Source: Hyphococcus sp.
GTDB taxonomy: Bacteria > Pseudomonadota > Alphaproteobacteria > Caulobacterales > Parvularculaceae
Assembly (NCBI GenBank): GCA_021604605.1
Contig: BQJH01000035.1
Location: forward strand, 1 to 15,510
DNA length: 15,510 nt
Direction: 5' to 3'
Made by a program: the position numbers and the translations under genes. The notes beneath the pieces are model-generated. The model was not told where the DNA came from. It made no database searches and saw only the letters and a list, made by a program, of their open reading frames with translations. Within the stretch, counting starts at the first letter, position 1, and each line of letters opens with the position of its first letter. Positions 1-6,645 of this stretch are shown one piece after another.

Positions 1-239
1 AGAAATTCACCAAGAAGGGTGATAAAGAAAACCCGCGGGTTTTGCGTCATCGTGATGACGAGCACTTTGTGACAGCTTGTATGTTCCTCGATCAGGAAAC
101 CCGCAACTGCACGATTTACGAAGGCCGTCCAACCATTTGCCGTGAGTTCCCGACCCAGACCCGGTGTGGCTATTACGAGTTCCTAACGTGGGAGCGAGAG
201 GTCCAGGACGATCCGGACTGGGTTGCGACAACGGACTAG
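1..239 (+). CDS. YkgJ family cysteine-cluster protein, 3' end only
   Basis: This is the C-terminal 78 residues of a gene that begins before the window; the open frame starts at base 3 and ends with TAG at 237-239. Four cysteines sit in the pattern TAC-(x10)-C-TIYEGRPTIC-REFPTQTRC. This matches the C-terminal half of the CxxCxxCC / YkgJ family (zinc- or iron-chelating cysteine cluster), where a CxIYxxRPxxCRxFP segment is diagnostic. Family members are small cytoplasmic proteins that probably bind a metal through the cysteines; the cellular role is unknown. The TTG at 42 could serve as a start, but the frame is open upstream and already reads plausible protein (KFTKKGDKENPRV), so the gene is taken as truncated by the window edge. 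The family call is fairly firm; the function is not. Confidence 0.8.
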   Translation, partial: KFTKKGDKENPRVLRHRDDEHFVTACMFLDQETRNCTIYEGRPTICREFPTQTRCGYYEFLTWEREVQDDPDWVATTD

Positions 240-271
240 CGGTCTACCCGATTACCTTCCGCCGCCCCGAA

Positions 272-300
272 TTGACATCATCGACATTACGCCCTAAGCC
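272..300 (+). promoter_or_regulatory. Likely sigma70-type promoter of the tRNA-Leu gene
   Basis: A perfect TTGACA (-35) lies at 272-277. After a 17-bp spacer comes TAAGCC at 295-300, a poor -10 match. Transcription would start about 5 bases before the mature tRNA at 312, which is a sensible leader length. The strength of the -35 and its position support the call; the weak -10 limits confidence. Confidence 0.45.
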
Positions 301-311
301 GCCGCTCTTAT

Positions 312-398
312 GCCCAGGTGGCGGAATTGGTAGACGCGCTGCGTTCAGGTCGCAGTGACCGCAAGGTCGTGGAAGTTCGAGTCTTCTCCTGGGCACCA
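312..398 (+). tRNA. tRNA-Leu (anticodon CAG, reads CUG)
   Basis: The 87-nt gene folds as a class II tRNA. The acceptor stem pairs GCCCAGG (312-318) with CCTGGGC (388-394), followed by discriminator A395 and an encoded CCA at 396-398. The D-arm begins GGCGGAATTGGTAGACGCG, typical of bacterial leucine tRNAs. The anticodon stem CTGCG/CGCAG closes a 7-nt loop TTCAGGT, giving anticodon CAG. A long variable arm (around TGACCGCAAGGTCGT) and a T-arm with GTTCGAGTC follow. No integrase or 3'-end duplication that would mark the gene as an attachment site is visible nearby. Confidence 0.96.
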
Positions 399-473
399 TT
401 AAATCAATAAAAATAAGATGTTATCAAATGCAGGACGGCGTGTTGAACGCTGATCATTCATACCGCTGGGCGT

Positions 474-1709
474 CTAGTAATATCTGGTGAGCCTGAAGGT
501 TAAAACATCATCGTCGCGAAATGCGTCGGCGATATTGCCGGGATCGATATTGAAGAACAGGCGGCTTTCTAACTCTACCGTCCAGTTCTGTCCGATACGG
601 CGTTGCGCTTCGATAAGCATGGACATGGATTGATCGTCCGCATCAACCGAAACTCCGGCGAGGAGAGATGTGTCCTGCGTATCGTTGAGAGCCAGCCTCG
701 CGCCGGTAAAGACATCATTTTGGAAAGCTGTCGCAGGCGCGATAGAGGTGACGCCAAAAGGTTCAAGGACAAATCCTTCATCGCGTCCGTCATAAAGATA
801 TTCAGCAAGAAGGCCGAGGTCCCAGGACCGACCGAATATTTGATAGAGCGTATATTCAACACCGGCAACGCCAGCGAAAAATGTGCTGCCATGGCCACGC
901 CGAACGATCGCTTCACCTTTCCAAAGCCATGCGCCAGCAGTGTATTGAACATCTAGCCCGCCCTGTGTGATGCGGTCATAGACGGGCGCCAGTCCGTCAT
1001 TTGTCGGCAGCACAGCAAAGCGCGGCTCACGCGATGTGCCGTGAAAGACAGAGAGGCCGACATCCCAATTGCCGAAAAAGTTTGAATACCGGGCGGCGTA
1101 ATCTACAGCGCCGCGGTTTGCGTCGGATTCAAAGATTTCTTTCTCAGTATCGACAGGCAGAGGAAATCTCAAACGCCCATCAGCGCCCGGAAATGTTCGC
1201 GTGCGAAAGCCAGACATAACGAAAAGGTCGAGCTGACCCCATTCTTTCAAAAGCGAAAGCTTGATCATTGGCTGACCTAGCTTGTCTTCCTCATCAATAT
1301 CTTCAACGCTGTCCGTCTGGTTGATGATATCAACCAGATGCCGGGACTCGGCTGTTCCCCAAAAAACTTTCGCGGCGCCGATCAACAGTGTCCAGTCATT
1401 GTCGCTGATGTAGCGATAATATCCTTCACGAAGGTCAATATGGGTGCGCTCGTTATCTTGTGCATCGATGCGTGCAAACGGGGTCATAACCAGCTGGTGT
1501 TTGCCGTCATCGCTTTCCCAACGAATATCGGGTTGAAGCGTTAAAGAGGGTTGCCAATGCTCAAACTGCCCCGGAAATTGTGGTTCCGATGGAAAATATC
1601 GGATCTCAGTGGAAATCTCTCCGCCAAATTCCCATTCGTCAGCCGCAGCCACAGAGGCAGTGCTAATTGCAGCAATGATAATGCCGAAATATTTTAAATA
1701 TCGATGCAT
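474..1709 (-). CDS. Outer-membrane beta-barrel protein (DUF1302-like), last gene of the RND exporter operon
   Basis: The product is 411 aa. It begins with a Sec signal peptide (hydrophobic residues about 8-21, likely cleavage after ASVAAA before DEWEF). The rest shows alternating beta-strand patterns rich in aromatic and glycine residues, and it ends in ...RLTRYY, with the terminal aromatic expected of a BAM-assembled outer-membrane protein. The segment VFWGTAESRHLVDIINQTD resembles the 'WG...DxxN' region of DUF1302/alginate-export-type barrels; this is recalled resemblance, not a search result. An AAGGAG site lies 9 bp before ATG 1709. It sits 20 bp downstream of the LolA-like gene in the same direction. 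Inferred role: the outer-membrane outlet or partner of the MMPL permease. The barrel call is firm; the family and substrate are uncertain. Confidence 0.8.
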   Translation of the reverse strand: MHRYLKYFGIIIAAISTASVAAADEWEFGGEISTEIRYFPSEPQFPGQFEHWQPSLTLQPDIRWESDDGKHQLVMTPFARIDAQDNERTHIDLREGYYRYISDNDWTLLIGAAKVFWGTAESRHLVDIINQTDSVEDIDEEDKLGQPMIKLSLLKEWGQLDLFVMSGFRTRTFPGADGRLRFPLPVDTEKEIFESDANRGAVDYAARYSNFFGNWDVGLSVFHGTSREPRFAVLPTNDGLAPVYDRITQGGLDVQYTAGAWLWKGEAIVRRGHGSTFFAGVAGVEYTLYQIFGRSWDLGLLAEYLYDGRDEGFVLEPFGVTSIAPATAFQNDVFTGARLALNDTQDTSLLAGVSVDADDQSMSMLIEAQRRIGQNWTVELESRLFFNIDPGNIADAFRDDDVLTFRLTRYY

Positions 1710-1729
1710 TGATGAAAGCTCCTTGAGAG

Positions 1730-2593
1730 CTAGCGAATCCGCTGAAGTACGCCTTTGACAAAGTCGCCGGAATCCAGCCCGGTTTTGAACTCATACTCTC
1801 CGTATACAAGATCGGTTTCTTTGTTTGTCTTGTGGTTGACCATTGAAAATTTATGGGCGCGCCAAACGCCGTCATATTCACGGTAATCAGATAGGGTTAG
1901 CGTTTTCAATAAATCGCCGCGCCGATCGTAGAACTCTACTTTGTGCGCCTGATAAATTTCCTGATCGATCCATGAAACCTGTTTGGAATAACCAGATTTC
2001 TCGTAGCGCGGGAAACGTTCAACAACGTCCATCATGGCGCCGTCGACTTCTTCCTCGCGGCTATAGGCGTATGTGAATTTGTTGAGTTCAGTGAGGGTGA
2101 AATCTTCAAAAGCGAATTCGGAACCAACAAACGGGCCAGATTTGTTGGCTGAAGCAATGCGCTTAACACGCTTCAGTGCGGGCAAGAATAGCCACTGATC
2201 ATCAGGAACAAGAATTTTTGCATGAGATAGTAATGCCGTTCCTTCGACATCGCGCGGTGAATTAAAAATCACGAGAGACTTGTCACCCTCAGATTCATTT
2301 TCCTTTTCGAGTGTAGAAAATGATAAGCTTCGCTCGGAAGTCTGTCCTGCGGCATTGCGCAGGACCATCGTTGCGTCGACTTTGCTGTCGCTGAACCCAT
2401 GGTCAGTGCGGTCGCTTCGCGCAGCGATCTCGTAGCCTTTAATGGCTGCCGGCGTTTCGCCTTTTGCCGCTGGATCATCTTCAAAGACAGAAGTATCTTG
2501 CGCATGGGCTGCGACAACGCCAACGGAAGACGCTCCCAGTAAGGCTGAGAAGAGCGCTGCTCTAAGCTGCCGCGTTATAAGTATGTCGGACAT
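1730..2593 (-). CDS. Outer membrane lipoprotein-sorting (LolA-like) periplasmic protein
   Basis: The product is 287 aa from ATG 2593. This start is preferred over an in-frame ATG 30 bp upstream (2623) because an AAAGGAGA site lies 5 bp before it and a normal signal peptide follows (hydrophobic 11-29, likely cleavage AHA|QD near residue 31). The mature protein carries the hallmark of the LolA-like family PF17131: DDQWLFLPALKRVKRI, then GPFVGSEFAFEDF. LolA-like folds are half-barrels that cradle acyl chains, so it probably shuttles a lipid or hydrophobic substrate across the periplasm. Its first 32 bp overlap the end of the RND permease gene in another frame, so translational coupling is likely. 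The RND + PF17131 + barrel neighbourhood is a recurring arrangement in proteobacteria. It is not the housekeeping LolA. Confidence 0.85.
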   Translation of the reverse strand: MSDILITRQLRAALFSALLGASSVGVVAAHAQDTSVFEDDPAAKGETPAAIKGYEIAARSDRTDHGFSDSKVDATMVLRNAAGQTSERSLSFSTLEKENESEGDKSLVIFNSPRDVEGTALLSHAKILVPDDQWLFLPALKRVKRIASANKSGPFVGSEFAFEDFTLTELNKFTYAYSREEEVDGAMMDVVERFPRYEKSGYSKQVSWIDQEIYQAHKVEFYDRRGDLLKTLTLSDYREYDGVWRAHKFSMVNHKTNKETDLVYGEYEFKTGLDSGDFVKGVLQRIR

Positions 2594-4943
2594 AATCGTC
2601 TCCTTTGGTGTTGACGGTTTCACCGGAAAAGCGTGCGATGAGCAACAGCAGCGCCGGCAAAAATAAGAAATCCAGGATCAAGGCAAGGCCAATGGTAAGC
2701 GCAGTCAAAAGCCCCATTTCCATATTAATCTTGAAGGCGGAAAGGGTCATGACGAGGAAGCCCGCGCCAAGAACAATCGTATTGACGATAATAGCAACAC
2801 CGACGGTCTCAAACGCGTAGCGAATTGAGTCAGCGCAAGAAAGCCCCTTTTCGCGTCGCGCCCGCATAAACTTCGTCAGAAAATGCACGGTGTCGTCGAT
2901 AACAATACCAAGCGATATCGCTGCGATGGCGGCGACGGAAAATCCGACTTCGCCAACCAGTATCGCCCATACGCCAAACGCCGTGAGGATAGGAAAAGCG
3001 TTTGGCACCAGGCTGATCAATCCCATACTAATGCTGCGCAGCGCCAGGATCATGATGATGGCGATTGCGAAAATGGCGATCGAGGTGCCTGCAATCATGC
3101 TTTCGACATTGCGTTGTGCGATATAGGTAAACATCACTTGCGGACCTGTCGGCGGGGCTTTGTATTGCGGAGCATTTTGATCAAACCAGGCATCGACTTC
3201 GACGAAAAACTCGCGCGCACGTTTTGTGCTGACTGTGCCTTCAAGGGTCGCGGTTACACGACTGGCGGACTTGTCGATGTTGATACGATCATTGAGGTCC
3301 AGTCCATAGGGTAGAGAGAGCTCGTAAAGGAGCAGGTATTGCGCCGATAGCTCCCGATCACCGGGCAGTCGATAAAAATCCGGGTCGTCGGCGTTCATAT
3401 TCTTGTTGAGCCGCTTCATGATGTCCGTGATCGAATAGACATGTGTCACATTAGGCTGTGCCCGAAGCCACTCAGTAAAGGCGTCTAGTTTTTCCAGATA
3501 ATCTGGTTCGCTTACACCGCCTGAATCGCCAGCGGGGACGGAAAACTCCACCGGGTAAAAGCCAAAATATTCGATCACCTTGTCAGTCTCAGAGCGAAAC
3601 TCCATGCGCGGTGAGAAATATTCACGCCATTGGTCGCTTAACTCGATAGTTGGAATAAAAGCGATCAGTGCAGCACTAAGGGCGGTGAGGGAAACCAAAA
3701 GCAGTCGCGAATGGCGGATGACCACGTTCGCAAAACCAAGCATCAGGCTGCCTCGTTCGCTATTTGCAGCACGTTGGGGCACCCGAATTGGAGCTAGGCT
3801 CAATAGCGCAGGCAAAAGCGTAACAGAAAGAAACCACGCGGCGAAAATCCCAACGGCAGTGATCGTACCGAGATCCCGGAATGGCGGTGAGTCCGAAAGA
3901 TTAAGCGCCAGAAACCCAATCATTGTGGTGACGGATGTTACGGCGACGGGCAGGAAATTAATGCGCGTCGCTTCAATAATGGCCGCGCGTTTTTCAAGGC
4001 CCTCGCGCATGGCGCCGCGCATGGAAATAAGTATGTGAATAGAGTCGGCAATTGCCAACGTTAAAATAATCACTGGGGCCATTGGGCTGGGGCCGGTGAG
4101 TTTGACGCCGGTGTATCCAGCGAAACCCATCGCGATCGTCGACGAAAGAATGATGATGATGAGTGTCGCCGCCGTCGCGCTGACCGATCGCACTGCAATC
4201 ACTGTCGCCAGTAAGACAACGATAAACATCGCTGGCACCAGCGAGGCCAGATCATTTTGAACGGCTTCAGAAAATGCATTGTTCAACATGGATGTGCCGG
4301 TCAGGTGCACATCAACATTTGGAAATCTTTCTTCAACATCGGCGCGCAGGGCGCGCGCTGCCGCGACGGCTTCCGGAACTTCAGTCAATGCGATTTCTGG
4401 ATATTGAAGAACAACGCTGACAGCGGTGACGCCCGCATCCAGTGTAATAAGCTGATTGCGTAAAAGTGGTTCAGCTAATGCGATTTGTTGTTTAGCGGCC
4501 AGTTCATCAGGCGTCAGCTTAGTAGCGTCCGAGACTAAATCTTCAACAATTAAATCGTCTTCTGTCGCGTAGGTGTGTTGAAAATTGCTGAGTGAGTCAA
4601 CGCGCAGTGCGAAAGGTATCTGCCAGCCTTGTTCGGTTAGATATTCAACAGCGGCGAGCGTGTCATTGGTGAATGCGCCGCTATTGTCCCGAGGCTGTAA
4701 AACAAAAAGGAAATTATCGCTTTTGGTGTAAGTCGCCTGAAACTCTTCAAACGCTAGAAGTTCTGGGTTTTCTGCAGAAAAGAAAGCGCGATAGTTGTTT
4801 GAAAACTCAAGCTTGCTGGCGTGTGATCCGATAGCGATCGATGCCCCAATCGCAGCCAGAATAACCAGCCAGCGTAATTTGATCATTAGTTTCGCTAAAC
4901 CTGCCGCGAACATATCCAATTGATTGTTTTTTGACTCAGACAC
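2562..4943 (-). CDS. MMPL/RND superfamily exporter permease (COG1033 type)
   Basis: The product is 793 aa, beginning at GTG 4943 with AGGAG 7 bp upstream. The layout is a duplicated RND half: TM1 about residues 23-40, a large periplasmic domain about 41-230, a bundle of five TM segments about 233-390, then a second TM/periplasmic domain/five-TM repeat from about 411 to 772. Acidic residues expected of the proton relay are present in both repeats: D300 (LAIADSIHIL) and D683/D684 (GIVIDDTVHFL). At 793 aa with two loops it fits the MMPL/COG1033 group rather than the roughly 1040-aa AcrB drug pumps. It probably uses the proton gradient to move a lipid or hydrophobic molecule out of the inner membrane. 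There is no membrane-fusion (HlyD/AcrA-type) gene beside it; the LolA-like protein likely bridges the periplasm. The gene lies 66 bp after the tetR stop. Substrate unknown. Confidence 0.9.
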   Translation of the reverse strand: MSESKNNQLDMFAAGLAKLMIKLRWLVILAAIGASIAIGSHASKLEFSNNYRAFFSAENPELLAFEEFQATYTKSDNFLFVLQPRDNSGAFTNDTLAAVEYLTEQGWQIPFALRVDSLSNFQHTYATEDDLIVEDLVSDATKLTPDELAAKQQIALAEPLLRNQLITLDAGVTAVSVVLQYPEIALTEVPEAVAAARALRADVEERFPNVDVHLTGTSMLNNAFSEAVQNDLASLVPAMFIVVLLATVIAVRSVSATAATLIIIILSSTIAMGFAGYTGVKLTGPSPMAPVIILTLAIADSIHILISMRGAMREGLEKRAAIIEATRINFLPVAVTSVTTMIGFLALNLSDSPPFRDLGTITAVGIFAAWFLSVTLLPALLSLAPIRVPQRAANSERGSLMLGFANVVIRHSRLLLVSLTALSAALIAFIPTIELSDQWREYFSPRMEFRSETDKVIEYFGFYPVEFSVPAGDSGGVSEPDYLEKLDAFTEWLRAQPNVTHVYSITDIMKRLNKNMNADDPDFYRLPGDRELSAQYLLLYELSLPYGLDLNDRINIDKSASRVTATLEGTVSTKRAREFFVEVDAWFDQNAPQYKAPPTGPQVMFTYIAQRNVESMIAGTSIAIFAIAIIMILALRSISMGLISLVPNAFPILTAFGVWAILVGEVGFSVAAIAAISLGIVIDDTVHFLTKFMRARREKGLSCADSIRYAFETVGVAIIVNTIVLGAGFLVMTLSAFKINMEMGLLTALTIGLALILDFLFLPALLLLIARFSGETVNTKGDDYVRHTYNAAA
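2599..2606 (-). promoter_or_regulatory. Ribosome binding site that sets the start of the LolA-like gene
   Basis: AAAGGAGA on the minus strand lies 5 bp before ATG 2593, inside the end of the upstream permease gene. It decides for the inner start codon against the in-frame ATG at 2623, which has no such site at the right spacing and would put ten extra residues before the signal peptide. Confidence 0.7.
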
Positions 4944-5009
4944 TTTTCAACTCCTGGGCGGCAATTTTTTAAACCGTGCTATTAATGTTTCTTCCCTTAA
5001 GGGGGCTGA

Positions 5010-5612
5010 CTAAGTTTTTTCGTGAGGCTTGGTAACGCTCAATGCCGCCATGCATGTATTAAAGACATTCAATAGTTGGCGACGACTGGCGCCATTACGC
5101 GCCATAACACCGACGCCCAACATGTTAGACATCAACAATGCCGCTCCTTCTCCGGGAGTGATTGCGGGATTTAGCTCTCCGCGTTCTTCGGCTTGTGTGA
5201 GCGCCATTTCTTTCGCGCTTTGAATTTCATCAAGGTAAGTTTTTACGCGCTCCGAAACGATTTCTTCGTGCTGCCCAACTTCCTGTGCGACATTGCACAT
5301 CAAACAGCCGGCGCCGCGCTCCGCCATTTCAGTAATACAAAATTCGGAAACATGGCGGATTGCATCCATCGGCCCGTGTGCCGGATCGCCGAGGGTGGTC
5401 ATAAACAATGATTTGCGTTCGGTGTAATAATCTTCAAGGACAGCCAGAAATAGTTCCAGCTTGCCGCCAAATGTATTGTAAAGTGCGTAACGGTTTAGCC
5501 CTGTTGCCTGAACGAGTTCTTCAATGGAAGCATCATCAAAGCCGTGCACCCAAAACACTTCTTTGGCGGCGGCAACCGCTTCCTTCATATCTGCTTTGGC
5601 GCTTGGGGCCAT
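5010..5612 (-). CDS. TetR/AcrR family transcriptional regulator
   Basis: The product is 200 aa, normal for the family. The N-terminal DNA-binding domain (about residues 10-55) has the helix-turn-helix ASIEELVQATGLNRYALYNTF with the conserved Y-FxxKxxL ending (YNTFGGKLELF). The C-terminal half is all-helical ligand-binding. It contains AGCLMCNVAQE (C103, C106), at the place where relatives have the common GCL-x-N motif. AAAGG lies 7 bp before ATG 5612. It is the first gene of a same-strand run with the RND permease, LolA-like and barrel genes, so it most likely represses its own operon and is released by the exported compound or a precursor. A 35-bp palindrome over its promoter supports autoregulation. 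The ligand is not deducible. Confidence 0.93.
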   Translation of the reverse strand: MAPSAKADMKEAVAAAKEVFWVHGFDDASIEELVQATGLNRYALYNTFGGKLELFLAVLEDYYTERKSLFMTTLGDPAHGPMDAIRHVSEFCITEMAERGAGCLMCNVAQEVGQHEEIVSERVKTYLDEIQSAKEMALTQAEERGELNPAITPGEGAALLMSNMLGVGVMARNGASRRQLLNVFNTCMAALSVTKPHEKT

Positions 5613-5626
5613 TTGTCGGCCTTTCC

Positions 5627-5661
5627 AGAATGACTATTCTGATAATTAGAACCATCATTCT
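5627..5661. promoter_or_regulatory. Candidate TetR operator: nested palindrome upstream of the tetR gene
   Basis: The outer arms AGAATGA (5627-5633) and TCATTCT (5655-5661) are perfect inverted repeats. Inside them, TTCT (5637-5640) and AGAA (5648-5651) form a second pair, and further bases near the middle also pair. Both pairs share one centre at 5644, and about 13 of 17 positions per arm match. The element sits 15-49 bp before the tetR start codon and overlaps the candidate -10. Position and symmetry are what a TetR-family dimer (or pair of dimers) would bind. Confidence 0.65.
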
Positions 5662-5671
5662 GAAATTGCAA
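5642..5671 (-). promoter_or_regulatory. Candidate promoter of the tetR-RND-LolA-like-barrel operon
   Basis: On the minus strand TTGCAA (5671-5666) serves as a -35 and AATTAT (5647-5642) as a -10 (4 of 6 matches), with an 18-bp spacer. The centre of the palindrome at 5644 falls within the -10, so bound regulator would block RNA polymerase. The match is moderate and rests partly on the operator's position. Confidence 0.4.
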
Positions 5672-5841
5672 CCTCTATTAACACTCGATTGACCCTGAAG
5701 GGTTCGTGCGAAATATAAATTAGCATATCCCAGACTAACTGAAATTTGCGTTTTTCTGTTCTGTTTCAATTGCTTGGAATGAGAAAAGGGAGGGCGTGGT
5801 GGCTCAAAACTTGTCGATGATAGACCCAAAAACCATCGATA

Positions 5842-5876
5842 GAAGTGAGCACCCTCGATCTTTATTGTGTCACTTC
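5842..5876 (-). terminator. Possible stem-loop after the three-gene AAA+ operon
   Basis: GAAGTGA (5842-5848) and TCACTTC (5870-5876) are a perfect 7-bp inverted repeat. A further CAC/GTG pair (5850-5852 with 5867-5869) extends the stem after a one-base bulge, leaving a loop of about 14 nt. It begins 8 bp past the stop codon at 5884. On the minus strand a TTTTT run follows 9 nt later, too far for a classical intrinsic terminator. It could end transcription, protect the 3' end, or be a protein-binding site. The rest of 5662-5883 shows no gene. Confidence 0.35.
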
Positions 5877-5883
5877 TCCAGCA

Positions 5884-6645
5884 TCAGACAGGCACACAGT
5901 TCGCGCTGATGATGTATGGGTACCAGCCTAGCGCTTTTGATCGCCGCCCATAATATTTGATTGTGCAATCATTCAATTCACTCACCATAGCGCCAGCGAT
6001 TTCCGCTGGGTCGTAGGGCTCAAATCGCGTTGTCCAGTATTTGATATCGAGGATAACGTTATCGCGCAGCCGATAGTATGTGGTGTTGTCGCCGCCATCG
6101 CAGCCGCTAATGTCGCGACATCCCATCACCTGATATAGTTGACGATCAGGATTGATAAGATCGGCGCGGCTCAGAAAGAGCCGGTCTTCTTTCATAGTAG
6201 CGAGCATGCCTGCATCATAAACAGTTTGCGATAGCGTCGGAATAACCGTGCGGACGAGAATGATAGGCGCCGTGATTGTTAACGCTGCCAGAAAAATGGT
6301 TACGAAAGCCGCGCGATTGCGCGAGAATACACGCTCCTTGTTTTCGTCTTTTACATGCGCGAATGTATTGTAGCTCCACCCATAAAATCGCCAGATGTGC
6401 TTTGTGATGGGATTTAAGAAGCGCGTTACTGGCCGCGCCCAATCGCTCCAAATTGTGTCGAATACGGCATAGACTTTTAGCAACAAAGACCCGCCTGCCA
6501 GATTGGAAAGGGGCGATCTTGCAGCATTCTTTTTAGCGTGCGTGTATTTATTGTCCGAGCTTGTCTTGGCGTCATCGCCTGAGTGCCGGGCTTTTTTTAA
6601 AGCGTCGAGCGCTGCTTTCAGGGACTTGTCCTGATCTTTGCTCAT
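5884..6645 (-). CDS. Single-pass membrane protein with a cysteine-containing periplasmic domain (unrecognised family)
   Basis: The product is 253 aa. Residues 1-110 are polar, lysine-rich and probably cytoplasmic. One clear membrane segment lies at about 113-133 (AAFVTIFLAALTITAPIILV), preceded by a positive stretch (KDENKERVFSRNR), predicting N-in/C-out topology. The roughly 120-residue C-terminal domain then faces the periplasm and holds all four cysteines of the protein: C176 and C182 (CRDISGC), C227 and C250, suggesting two disulfides. Its end, IKYYGRRSKALGWYPYIIS, faintly recalls the C-terminus of DUF1523 proteins, but I am not confident of this. Its ATG overlaps the TGA of the AAA+ gene (ATGA), so it is translationally coupled and probably works with that ATPase as an anchor or envelope-facing sensor; that role is inference. 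Confidence 0.75.
   Translation of the reverse strand: MSKDQDKSLKAALDALKKARHSGDDAKTSSDNKYTHAKKNAARSPLSNLAGGSLLLKVYAVFDTIWSDWARPVTRFLNPITKHIWRFYGWSYNTFAHVKDENKERVFSRNRAAFVTIFLAALTITAPIILVRTVIPTLSQTVYDAGMLATMKEDRLFLSRADLINPDRQLYQVMGCRDISGCDGGDNTTYYRLRDNVILDIKYWTTRFEPYDPAEIAGAMVSELNDCTIKYYGRRSKALGWYPYIISANCVPV

Noticed and set aside
312..398. tRNA-Leu as an integration site for a mobile island
   Set aside because: No integrase, no repeat of the tRNA 3' end and no phage-type genes are visible within the window.
399..473. Intrinsic terminator between the tRNA and the barrel gene
   Set aside because: Only a 4-bp stem (GCGT/ACGC) was found, with no T-run on either strand.
603..956. Plus-strand open frames opposite the barrel and RND genes
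   Set aside because: They lie antisense to well-supported genes, lack ribosome sites, and read as shadow sequence with no recognisable motif.
4994..5003. CCCTTAAGGG palindrome between tetR and the RND gene, as a terminator or second operator
   Set aside because: It has no loop and no following T-run in the reading direction, and it does not resemble the AGAATGA palindrome upstream of tetR.
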